Positions 45,996 to 58,000 of a stretch of DNA of 64,000 nt are shown here, one piece after another (within the stretch, counting starts at the first letter, position 1; each line of letters starts with the position of its first letter). The position numbers and the translations under genes were made by a program. The DNA is taken from assembly GCF_037975245.1 (NCBI RefSeq), contig NC_092568.1, forward strand, positions 9,387,501 through 9,451,500. The letters are read 5' to 3'. A model generated the notes under the pieces. That model was not told the DNA's origin. It made no database searches and was given only the letters and a program-made list of their open reading frames with translations. Source of the DNA: Apostichopus japonicus. Lineage: Eukaryota; Echinodermata; Holothuroidea; Aspidochirotida; Stichopodidae.

Positions 45996-48721
45996 AATAT
46001 TCTACCTACGTACAGTATCACCGGCTTAAAATTTCACAGATTTCAAGCATGGAAGTTTACACCACTTCAAGAACTTGAGGGTGAAAATATTTCTTATGTT
46101 TACCTGAATGTATCATATATGTCAACAAGTAGTACTAGTAGTAGCTGCTATAGTCAACAAACCTGCCAAAGTATACACGATAATGTATTTGCCAAAATGT
46201 TATATAGATAGTTGAGCATTTTTTATAAGATTTCACTCGTTGTGAAATCAACTCATGAACTCAAACTGTTTTACAAAAGCCATTTAGGAATTTAAAAAAC
46301 AAATCCAATTTCTAAATCGAACCAGATATTCTTAGGAGACCAGGGGTGGTTTTAATGCCAGCCGCACACTGCCTGACTCATCACAATCTGGACTCAACTG
46401 GACCATCAATACAAATCGTGGATGTTCACGTTTTGGTCAGGAACTTAAGACTACATCTTATCACCATTTTGCTAGTCTTATAACACAAATACTGAACATG
46501 TAATGACTATAAACACTGTCCAGTCTGAACAAATTTAACCAATCACAGAAGAGGCATATTGCATGTGACCTAGACCAACACCGGTCATTAACAGGAAACA
46601 GTATAATTGTGTGCGTTTGTTCAGTGTACAGTATAGGAGGTCAGTTGCAAGATCATGGTTCTTCACAGATATCCAAGAACTAGGTCACATTGGTTCAGTT
46701 GAGTCTGGTCACATTCATTTGGGGGAGCATGCCACAGCTTGGCAGGATCAAAATGGCGTTTTGGAACAATATAGGAAATGAACGCACTTGCATGTATATT
46801 GGAAAAAAGTTGCCTTTACAGTATATCAAAGCTAATATTTTGCTCCCAAAATATGCTAATATGCTGGAAGTCCAATAATGGTCAGTAACATTTCGGGACA
46901 AAATTAGCTCCTTTCTTTCACAGTCTACTGTGAACTTCCTGAATGCCTCGGAATAATTTGTAGGGTCAGAACCACCTGGAAATCACTTTTTAGCACTCAA
47001 AAACATACGGATATATAACAAATGATGAATAAATTTCATTTTTAGTATCAAATAGTGTCAAATATTTAAAGAGAGCTTATCAGAATGTGAGGGTGGGGTG
47101 GGAGGGGGGGAATACAATATCCCCATATCTTTATAGAAATTGGTATGTGACTATTAAAGGGTGCCTCTTTGCAAGATATCGTTTACTTGCAACTTTGAAG
47201 TAACTTATACACAAGATTTTTTTCCACTTTTTTCATAAAATATCAGTGTTTTTCTTAAAAGGGTTGGGGACCCCTAGTTTGAATAACAGTGCTTTTATTC
47301 ACAATCTATGGCTATGGTGCCAGCCCATTGAGGCTCAGTTCAATACTAATTATATTTTTAAAACCTTCGAGGTTCATGGGTTATGTGTATCACTAAAAAA
47401 AAAAAATCGTGTTCTATGTCAGGAAACTGAACACATCTTTCCAAGTTTTGCAGGCAATTTGCCAAATGCCATAGCAATGTTTGTTAGCCTGTAACTTCTT
47501 CCCCCCCCCCCCCACTCTTAAATTATATTTTTTGGATAACTGTTCGTCTTATGATTTTTTGACACAGCTGCAACACATAAATTTTATTTAAACATGAAAA
47601 ATGGTGTCACCGATGTACTACAGGCTAAAAATTTGTACATAAAAATTCAATTTTGTATCTGTCTTACAGACTCCCACACAGCACGATGAGAGAGAGCAAC
47701 ATACGTTTTCAGTGATATCAAAGACTTGATTCAGTCCTAGGAGTATTAACTGTATGAAGTGAATGATGGTCTCTAAAAATTTATACAGGAAAACACCCTA
47801 GTTGCTTGAGGGATGAACTATTTTATACATTAAGGAGGGGAAAGGTGGCAGTGAAATACTGGCAATTGAATCATGCACAAAAACTACAAAACTTTGTAGG
47901 AATGAACTAGAAGATTGACATCAAGTCTAGTAACTACCGTATAAACTAACAAATGAAAAGTCAACTTAGATCCGTTTTATTATTTTATAAAACTCCATAT
48001 ATCAATTTTCTTTTATATTGTGAATTATTAGTACATAACCACTAATTTCATTTTTTATCAGATCCAACTTAGGAAATTACCCAGAGAGATAAATGTCACC
48101 CCATATATGAGAAATATTGCTTAGAAATATCACACTGTATTGCCTCCAGAATTAAGCAAAATAGAAAAATTGCTATAAATTCTGACAAGTTGTTTTTATG
48201 AAGGGTCTAATTTTTCCTCATGATATCGAGGTATCGTTGAGGGTCGAGTTTAGACGATTAACAAAAGGTCCAAGAACCACAGTTAAAAATGTAAGAAGAA
48301 AAAAACAAAACCTTTGACTAGATTAGTGACCATGATTGAAATTTCCTCTTTTTTCTGAGGGGAATACTACAGACTGTTAATGATTTATATTTCACTTGTC
48401 AAACAGGCAATGTCATTCATACATGCTGAGCAGCCTTTTGTCGACTTCTATACATGATAAAGTATGTGTCTAGGTAGTATAAAATAAATCCAATGTTCAG
48501 ACAGTAACTTTAAGATCTCTGGAGTAAGGAAAAATTAGGAAGAAAAAGATGGGTACTTTGGCATTATTTAACCTCTGATATAGATGGAGGGTGTAGCTAG
48601 ACAAACAAGAGCATCAATGACGCAGTATCTCAATACTGGAAGTTTTAATTTTGATTCCTAATTTCAAATCTTTGCTCTGTCTCTACAATTATCAATATAT
48701 GCCACTCGATGATACTATCTG
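45996..48721. other. No gene seen
   Basis: AT-rich with a G-rich run at 47090-47110 and a C13 tract at 47501-47513. GCCAGCCGCACACTGCCTGA at 46359 looks like a transposon end but no partner was found. Confidence 0.4.
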
Positions 48722-49144
48722 AGCATCCGGATGCGCGGATGCTTAGTCTCACCCCAGTACGTATGTGAGTATAAAATGTCAAAGTCCCAGTTCTTTCTTT
48801 TTGAGTGGATGCGCGGATGCGTGGATGCGGAGTGTCCTTTCCTAGTACTTCTGTGGAGGAATTTTAGAGGGCGTCACACATGTACGGATGCCTTTTAAGA
48901 ACGACACACTATTGATGTGGAATATCTTCGTATATACGGGACTTTCAGTATTGGAAATACGTGACGGTATATGTCGAAACTTTTCGAAAATTGTACGTCC
49001 ATTCCTGGTACTCCCAGGGTGGATGCGCGGATGCGGAGTCAAAATGAAATACGTGATGGTATATCGTATATGATGGAATTTTAGAGGGCGTCCTACGTGT
49101 ACGAACATGTACAGACACACCGAGCATCCGCGCATCCGGATGCT
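48722..49144. mobile_element. 423-bp element with identical 22-bp inverted ends
   Basis: AGCATCCGGATGCGCGGATGCT at 48722-48743 is exactly the reverse complement of 49123-49144. The GGATGCGCGGATGC motif recurs inside at about 48808 and 49021. An internal segment, GAATTTTAGAGGGCGTC, occurs twice (about 48860 and 49076), so the element appears to have been built by duplication. CpG content is well above the surroundings. No target duplication is clear and there is no credible ORF. Confidence 0.65.
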
Positions 49145-51521
49145 GGGAAGAGTTAATGAATGGCCCTGTATTCTATAATTGTACCAAACAAACTTATCAT
49201 GGCCCTTGCTCTGAAAAGCTACCTGAACACCAGTACTATCCTTAAATGGATGTTACAAAAACGAAGGCCTAATGTAAATTAAATGCACTACGTAGAATTC
49301 AGCAGTACAAAATGTGTATATGTAATTAGAATGCAATAGACTACACCTGGCGTACCTAACTACAGTAGAGAAAATTGGTCGCGAGGGTAGCCATTTTCGT
49401 ATATCTAACATGTAGCTGCCATGAGTCATAGCCAATCTGCTACAAAACAGACTTGGGGGCGGGGCTTAATCATCAAAAACGGACCTTTTTACTAAAAGTA
49501 GGGGCGGCAGCTCAGTGTTGTTTTAAGAAAGAAAAATCATTTAAACATCAAATAAAGCAAATAAAAGCCATAAAATGTCATATACAGCTGGTAAAATTCT
49601 TATTAATACCTACCTGTAAACAACAAATGAAAGTTTAAAATGTTAATAAAATATATAATACATAGGACCCTATCTTAGACGATACCACTGTTGAAAGACA
49701 ATTCTATTCTATTCTCTTTCATTAAACATAAGTTTTGGAGCGTGTGCAAAAATGGGTTGTTTCGACTGTATTTCAGTCCAAATTGGCCCGATTTGGACAT
49801 AAATCGGTGAAAAAGTCATAGAATGAGATAAAATTCTCGAATAAAAAATAGTAACTTTTGTTGGCCTATATGATATATGCTTGCTCTGAAAATTCCAGAG
49901 AAAAAGAACTTTATATGAAGACGCTGAAAAATTTTTAAGAAAAGAGAGAGTCCCACTTACTGTTACAATATCTCTATACATGTAATGTATTGAGATAAAA
50001 ACAGAGGCATGGGAAAGCAAGGTAGCAAAAAACACAAATTTATGTATACAAGTTGTAGAAAAATTTATAATTCAAATTGAAGATTGAGCAGGATTGTCAC
50101 AACTCTGGTTTAAGTAGTATTTAAGGTTGATTTGAGGCAATAATTCTCGATTGAAATGTTGTCATATTTTGAAGAAAATAGTTGACTGTACACTGTATTA
50201 TTTTTTTTCTTTTCCCTATGAATTCTAGACTGCCACCTTCAAAAAGCCTGGAACACTCCTTTAAGGTTTAACTGATAATTATCAAAGAAGGCTTCTCAAC
50301 CGACACCTAATCGTTAAGGAACGTTCATCAAATGTTACAGCTGTCTTATCAGACAATCTGAATTGTTAAATATGCTAATGTTAATTTTTTCTAGCCTACA
50401 TGTTAATGGTAATCCAATGTTTTGTTATCATACAAATCTCCTTTAAAAACAAAAAAATGCTTAACTCTAAAATAAACAACACAGCTGCAGCCAAGAATGA
50501 GATCCAAACTGAATTGTCTTTGTAAATTATCTGTAACAAATTGTTAACCTATTTCTTCAGATCATGAACATCTGAACTTTTAATATCTATGTGGCTTCTG
50601 CAGTGTGAACTTGAACAGTACGTGTGCTAGACTAGGTAATCCAGTCACTTTGATTGATGAGCCTCCTGTAATGTTTCTAGTTTTTTTTAAGTTTTTTAAT
50701 TAATACTATTACATAACCTGCAATGCTGAAGTCAACCTTGCAGAAATTCACCAGTTCAGGTCACACTAGGTCAGATGCTAAACACATGGCAAAGTTAAGT
50801 GACTCACAAGATTATTTTTCGGGGAAATAAATAAGTGTTTAAATTTGGCAACATTCATTTTGAGGATTATGAATAATGTTAATCATTAAAGGGTGTGAAG
50901 ACTCGCGCAAAAAAGAAGCGTCTAATGCTGTTAATCTGACCTACTTTCGAATGAGGTGTAACAGAAGTGTTAGACACCACCATCGATCCCAGAAAATACA
51001 CACACAGCTTGCTACCGTCGGTAATTAGACACTAGTGTACAGTCAATACATACAGCTACGGTCAATACCCACTACACAGTGTACATAGCAGCGATGGACA
51101 ACTCAGGTCTAGGTAAAGATAGCAAGGTATCACGTTTCATTACTGTCTGCATTTTGTAGCGACACGAACAAAACGTCACTTGCAAGCAACACAAAGTTAA
51201 CTTTTTTCAGATGGCCGCACGCAGTTTGGGGCGAGTCTTCAATGCCGAAAGACCAAGGTACTGTGTTCAACACCTACAACTGTCCGCTTTGTTTGTGAAT
51301 TGACTATACTGCTTTGTTATCATTATTCCAGTATTTATTTCCTAGAACTTTATTAAATATGATAATGTTGAGTCCGAAGAGGTAGTGTAAATTTTAACAA
51401 ACACCCAACCAACCATTTCACCTGTCAGAGATATATACAATAGCTACGTAGTCTGAATATTCCTACCTGATTATAGATTGACAGAATACGTGACATTTCT
51501 ATCAGATTCCTGGCAAATAAA
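49145..51521. other. No gene seen
   Basis: AT-rich. CACTCCTTTAAGG at 50257 and TTAAAGGGTGTGAAG at 50887 resemble TTAA-type transposon ends in opposite sense, but they do not pair. Confidence 0.4.
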
Positions 51522-51650
51522 TGCCCCAAAATTTACTGGTTTGGATATTTACAAAATGACAATACTTTATCTGTCTCCTAAAACGTAAGAACATTAGTTA
51601 CCAGGTAGATCAGAGTGCATATGTACATAGGAGACAGGTGAGAGACATAA
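51522..51650. mobile_element. Member of foldback family F1
   Basis: The left end reads CCCCAAAATTTACTGGTTTGGATATTTAC followed by TATCTGTCTCC. The right end reads GGAGACAGGTGAGAG, with TTAGTTACCAGG between. Order and spacing match the family. The arms are diverged and no ORF is present. Confidence 0.55.
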
Positions 51651-53195
51651 CTTTTCAGTCAATTTAGACATGTATAACATTGATACCTTAAGACATAGAT
51701 AGATAGCCAATAAATTCAATCAATTATGATTTTGAACTTATGAGAAGTTTTAAAAAAAATATCAGAACTTCAAATGTTGCACTTAGATTTTTTTTTTTTT
51801 TCAAGTGGTAAAACACTTCCTGACATTTGTCAAGTGCTGATAACAAACTGTTGTGAAGTCAAAAGAAGACATAAATAACCAACAGTTTATATGTAGATGT
51901 ACATGTGATATATATACACAGTACAGTAGTTACAATGATTAAAATATATAGGTTGGGTAAATTCTGAGTCTTTGCCAATATATATTATCCCAACTGCTAT
52001 AATTCATCCAGACGGATTGATTCAGTGACTAATTAAGTTGCAATGTTTACAACGAGATACTCTCTCGTCACACAGGTTAAAAAAGAGCACGATGAAACCG
52101 AGTCAAGGAAACACACCAACGAGAAGAGGCTAAAGAAAAATTGATGAGAAGAACTGACCTTGACTGATGTATGTTCGTTTCGGACAGCCTTTTCGGATGT
52201 ATTAGTCGTTCACACACACACGCAGACAAACACAGACCCTTTTGCTAAACATTAATAGTCCACGTTGCAATCAATAATGCTAGTTGCATGAGCTGTGTCA
52301 TATATTCTTGAAATTTTCTGTTACAGCACACATGCTCAAGTACACAGTATACAGACTGTTAAAACACATACTACTAACCCCACACCACTACTCTGTTGTC
52401 TATGGATCGCTCAGTGCTCGTGGTCTCGTATAGCATGTGGATTTCAGCTATCTTCTGCTTATCGTGAGCTTCTTACTACTATTACACACACACAGATATA
52501 TATACACACTAGGTGTACAGTACTACTCTACGTTTAATATCCATGGGCAAGTCAGCTGTGATATTAAAAGTTTAATGGGAAACCTCATTAAAGGGGTTTG
52601 ACCTGTTTGCACAGTTTTTCCAGATCCAGGTGCTGAGGATTTGAATGAACTATAATTGTGTTTTTAGATGACGATCAATTCGTGTATTATAAATTGTTTA
52701 ATATTGGAGATGGTAGTGATGATAAGGTATTATGTACAAAAAGAAAAAAAGATGGAAAAAAAATCACAATTTAAAAGCAATATAGCTTTTAATTTCAAAT
52801 ATCCATCTAGTGAATTAAAAGATGCATACAACATTGAATTTGCATTTTGCAACAATCTAAGGATACTAAGAAATTGACTGTTGAAGAACAGAAAAAGTAG
52901 AAATCGGTACAGAAACTTTGACAGCATAATTAGCACAGCAATGACAAAATGAAGAAAAAAGAGCTTGTAACCTTTCGGACTGAGAAGGTTACATGTGGGG
53001 GCACAACATTTTGGTATCACTTGTACAACAATGTCTATTATATTCATATTATATATATATTCATTTGCCTTTTACGTTTACCTCCATTTCATTAACAAAA
53101 GTCTGTTCAAAGTATCTCTTTCGAGATCCGGCTATAGGAATCACAAATGACTTCGAGTTGGTTTGATCAGGTTTGATCTCTAGAGTAAGGCAAAC
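51651..53195. other. No gene seen
   Basis: AT-rich with short CA/TA microsatellites at 52210 and 52484 and a TTAAAGGGGTTTGACC motif at 52589. Confidence 0.45.
52210..52236. repeat. CA microsatellite
   Basis: ACACACACACGCAGACAAACAC. A second short CA/TA run lies at 52484-52509. Confidence 0.85.
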
Positions 53196-53422
53196 ATGTC
53201 ACCAAAACAGAACTAGTATTGTTCGATACAGGTGACAAACGCCTACAGTGGAATTACGACCTTCCTTACCGGTTTCGAACCTCTGGACATACAATCAGCG
53301 TCCATAGCCTAGTGGTTAGGGTGTCCGCATATAAAGCGGGAGGCCAGGGTTCGAATCACGGTGGAGGCTGGAAGTTTTTTCACTGTTCTGGATTCTCCTA
53401 CTGATTACGTTTTCAATTATAT
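53196..53422 (+). mobile_element. tRNA-like SINE, copy 1
   Basis: About 227 bp shared with the copy at 54.8 kb, starting ATGTCACCAAAACAGAACTA and ending TTTTCAATTATA. Positions 53298-53368 fold like a tRNA. The A box is TAGCCTAGTGG, the B box is GGTTCGAATCA (last base off consensus), the anticodon arm is TCCGC/GCGGG around a 7-nt loop, and the acceptor pairs 6 of 7. Two mismatches in the T stem argue against a working tRNA. A further B-box-like sequence in the opposite sense (GGTTCGAAACC on the minus strand) lies in the 5' part. Confidence 0.7.
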
Positions 53423-54765
53423 ACTTAACTTGCTAATCAGGAAAAACTCAAAGGTTTTATCCACATGTCTCAGTTAGATTGATCAATATGATCGCTGTCA
53501 TGTATTAAAAGTCATTAGTAATGACACTACATTTAAGCTGGCAAAAAAAAAATTTTCAAATGGGAAAGTTCCTGAAAAGTTCCTAATAATCGAAAATATT
53601 TCCAGGATAATTATTAAGGGGTATTAGAACACTTCAGGTCTCAAAGGGGTCAAAGTGCTGTGTAGGTGGCAGTAAAATCTTGATGATGTTTGATGGGTGA
53701 CCATTATTAAACTGTCTAGCACATTTAAGGATGATGTTCCATTCCTCGTCAGCAATTGGATTATGTGACGAGGTCTTTTACAAAGCAGTTTAATTTAATT
53801 ACACAACAAGTTTCATGCACTGAAGCAATAGACCTACTCTTAGTTGTTGCTCCCCGAGAAGTGTCTCTCACTGCACTTTGTTATAATGGCATATACCATA
53901 CATACATGTAGTTTGATATTAACAAGATAATATATATACAGCTTGATCAACATTAAGAAAATAACCTTTTACTACCTTACCAAAGCTATATTTTAATTTA
54001 CATAATTTTTTAGAAGTCTGCCAAAAAAAAGCAAAAAAAAGAGATATATAATATAATCAAATCCTTGTTAAACGTAAACTCCTCAACGCCACAACACAGT
54101 GACATCTTTACTGCATCAATTTAGCATACGTCTTAAATTTCCCCCTAGTTTTGGCCCTGAAATATGCTAGATAACTTGACAGTTACTACCCACAAGGAGC
54201 CTTCTAGTGAATTTGCAGGCTTCAGTGAGAAACCAGTTTGCATTCATAATGAGGACAATTTCAAACTCTACGGTAGCTCCGTACAAGTTTCAGAGCCTCG
54301 TTCATACGTGACCTTCTTTAGTTCAAACCTCACGATGATAATTTTGCGGGTTTCAAAGAGTAAGAGGGTAAATTTGAGATGTTCGTTTATTGTATATATA
54401 CAGGAAGGCATTTATCTCACAATAAAACCGCATTGCCATTTTGAGCTGGAGAAAGTTGCAGACAAAAGAAGGTCCACTGTCCATGAGAGTCGTCTACAGA
54501 AGACGGAAAATAATTACCTCTTTATTATTTAGGACACAGGTTTCATTGTTTCAGAGTGAATGTTAGGATCTGAAGGCTAAAGCCCTGAATGATTTAATGT
54601 ATCTCTCGACTGTCCACACTTTGTAATCACTAATTCAGATACAATGCCATGTAATCTTGTTTTACCTTCCTTCTGTTTTTTAATTCTTTTCTTTGTATGG
54701 TTGATATCTTAAGACATTGTAATTACTAGGCCAACTGTACAATGTCACTCATATAGAAAGATGCA
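53423..54765. other. No gene seen
   Basis: AT-rich spacer between the two SINE copies. A 122-codon plus frame at 54164-54532 is the longest here, with no recognised motif and no splice support. Confidence 0.4.
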
Positions 54766-54828
54766 GATATATATATATATATATATACATATATATATAC
54801 AGTATATTTATACAGTATATATATACAG
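54766..54828. repeat. TA microsatellite with CAGTATA interruptions
   Basis: A pure TA run of about 25 bp, then TATATACAG-type units, ending at SINE copy 2. Confidence 0.9.
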
Positions 54829-54837
54829 TGGCAAAAT

Positions 54838-55067
54838 ATGTCACCAAAAACAGAACTAGTATTGTTCGATACAGGTGACAAACGACTACAGAGGAATTAC
54901 GACCTTCCTTACCGGTTTCGAACCTCTGGACATACAATCAGCGTCCATAGCTTTAAGTGGTTAGTGTGTCCGTGTACAAAGCGGAAGCCCGGGTTCGAGT
55001 CCCGTTGGAGGCTGGAAGTTTTTTCACTGTTCTTGATTTTCCTTCTCATTACGTTTTCAATTATATA
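54838..55067 (+). mobile_element. tRNA-like SINE, copy 2
   Basis: Same element as copy 1, in the same orientation 1642 bp downstream. The tRNA-like part is 54941-55012. The B box GGTTCGAGTCC is perfect, while the A box is spread by a 2-bp insertion (TAGCTTTAAGTGG). The copy follows a TATATACAG-rich microsatellite directly and ends in ATATATAT, so it probably inserted into AT repeats. Confidence 0.7.
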
Positions 55068-58000
55068 TATATGCAAGACATAGACTGATAAAATTACAAG
55101 ATTACAACAGAAGTCATTATATATTCAGCTGTATTAGTATACAGTAAATAAATATCTCATAATAAGAACAAGATTTTTATAATTTGGTGTCCTATCATCT
55201 GTATAACTGACCGCCACCCTACCACTCACTCACAAGTCTGTAGTATTAATCATGTATCAAACGCTGCAGTGGTGTCACCATTGACATTTCAAAATTGTGC
55301 AACAATCAAGTTAATCAACGTATCTCTGGCTATCAGGACTCCAGTTGGATAATAATACCAGCTGAGAATCTCATAAACAGCAATCCATCTTTATTGCATT
55401 GGCCGGTACGTGTTATAGAGACACTTGTCATTAAAAACTTGCTCACACAGCTAAGCAAACTCTAATTCTATTTGGGAGGTATCATAGCTATAATGTTCCT
55501 TCACACACAATGCTGACGGCTTGAGCAAGTCTAAAATATGATATTACAGAGCAGTATGGATACTGTATAGTTCATTTTCTTTTATTGTATCCTTTACAGA
55601 GTTTAATTTCTGTAGTAGAGATTAGTCTTGCAAAATGTTGAATCTAAAATATATTAAAGTTCATCACAGGACCTTACAGGGAATAACTTATCAACTATCG
55701 CATCGCAAAATGTTATGCAAAATGGGCAGATTGCTATACAAATGCAAAGATGTACTGTATGTATAGCAGTTTCTGTGCACAGAAACTATAGTGTTTTATT
55801 AAAGACAAAGTACAGAGTCTTCAAACTTGCTACACAAAATCTGAACACTAAATCATTCCCTTGCCTTATACACTTCGCTACACTGTTTCAGTGTTCATAT
55901 GGGTTAAAATGTCTGCAAGAGTGTCCTGATTAATTTGATAAACTATAGTTTCATATTGAACAATATTCCCATCATGGTTTAAAAGTTAAATTGAGAGATT
56001 AAAGAAAGGTTTGCTATATTAGAGCATAACATATATATCACGCCAACAATGGACTGTTTAACTGGTGACCATTCTGGCATTCCATGTTACAAGTACCCAC
56101 TTAACATCCAAGCTTAATTAGTTCTGTTAAGTAAACCAAAGACGATAATAAAACAGTGTAGTACCGTAATGTTAGCAAAGACATGTTTTTTTTCTTGCAT
56201 GTACTTTTGAAACAGTACTATTAGACAGAGGCACTGTGTGTATTGTACAGGACCTCTAATCTGCGATTCAGGATGGGTCTCAAATACGGACCTGAGAAAA
56301 CTGATCATCGAAGATCAGTTTTAAAGCAAAAGGGACAAACCAAAACTGAACCAAACAAAACCTTCTAGGTATGACAATTAGGTAAGAAAGATTAAATTAA
56401 ATCAATAAATTAATTAATTAACATATTATTTGTTTCATATTTTATCCATGTCTGTGTATTTTCTGACCATTAACACTTAGCTCTTGGCGGTCATTTTTTT
56501 TTACCAAGTCCTCTCCACTTGTGAAGTACAGAATTTACCAGAATGCTACTGAGTGACGTACCGTAATTAACATCAATGTAAGTGAACTCGGACTGAGAAT
56601 GGATCAGGTTGTTTGGTTTTTCGTGCCCAGGCTCTATCCTGGGTGAAAATTTTCTTTAAAAGTATCTTCGGAGTGAACCAAAGTGGTCAAATATATAGTG
56701 CGTGTTTTTTTCTTTCAAATGACAAATTATATATCTTTAAAATTTGGTCACATGCTAAAACCTTTCAATTCCTCCTGGATGAGTGAGACTAATAATAATT
56801 TATGGCTGGTCGTTGCCATAGCCAGTCGTGGACTCGCAATCCCACTACCATACATCATTGCTTCAAGAGCCATCGCCTTCTCATCCACTCAACCATAACA
56901 ATAGCTGTAATTGCAAAACATCAAGCATGGAAAAGACTGTACACTATCAGTAAAAAAATTACAGAAAATGATAAAGCCCAAAAAGAGACCTAATCAGGAA
57001 TGCATCTGAAGTCATTGCATTAATATGATCCAGTTGTACGAGTTTCTTGTACAGCAGTTTCTCTCAAATTATGAGCATTGCTATCCCTTGGGTAATTACA
57101 TGTTTTATGAAACTACCGAAGTAGCTTGGTCATGGATCTCACAGGTTACTACTTTACAGTAAAACAGGTCTATGTAATATTCTCAAATCGGAAGGGCCTT
57201 CGGTCGAGCAGTAAGCAATCTACAAATATTGCGGTGTTAAAGCCATTTACGCAAATTATTGATGACTGAGGGTAGTGTTAATAACATTTAATCCAATTAG
57301 CTAAAATATGTTTACAGTTTTATCGACAACAGATCTGTATTTAAGTGATACTTGCATTCCCAAACAGCCACATTAACAAAGGAAGAACCTTTAGAACATG
57401 GGAGGGGGAGGGACAACCCGCATATTTGTACTGCAGCTCCAGGGGAGAAGGGGGAGGGGAGGATGTTTTGTTGCCTATTGGATTTGACACTATCCCTAAT
57501 GGACTGCAGGCTTCTGTATCTCATAGTCAACGAATGTCTAATCAGACCTAGATTTTAACAAATTTAGCCACTAGCTAAAAAATGTAAGTACAGAAAACAT
57601 TAAATCAAATTCTCTATTTGTATTTTCCTCCAATTGAATACAAAGTAATACTAAGTAATTTGTACCTTTTTGCTGACAACCTCAGCGAAATCCACTCGCA
57701 TTTAGCCAGTAAATAGCCTGATATTTCGAGGCCTGTCTTATCTCCATGTATATTAGAATGATGATGATCATCATCTGCAACTATTTAATGAGGAGCACAA
57801 AATAGTCAAACCAATTCACTTCCCTCCTCCATTTTAATCTTTCCTAATTTAAAGAGCAAGGATATTTCAACATTTTATTTTTATCAGAAAGGATGTTTTC
57901 CATTCCTTTTTTGTTTTTTCTTCTTCTTTTTTTTTATCTGATCATTAATCTGCCAACTGATGTCTGCAGAGAAGCCTGGAACCTATAATGTCCTTTTAAA

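Noticed and set aside
53298-53368. Functional tRNA gene
   Set aside because: The cloverleaf has T-stem mismatches, the B box is off consensus, and the sequence is part of a 230-bp repeat also found at 54.9 kb.
54164-54532. 122-codon plus-strand ORF as a gene
   Set aside because: No recognisable motif, no convincing start or splice context, and length within chance for this window.
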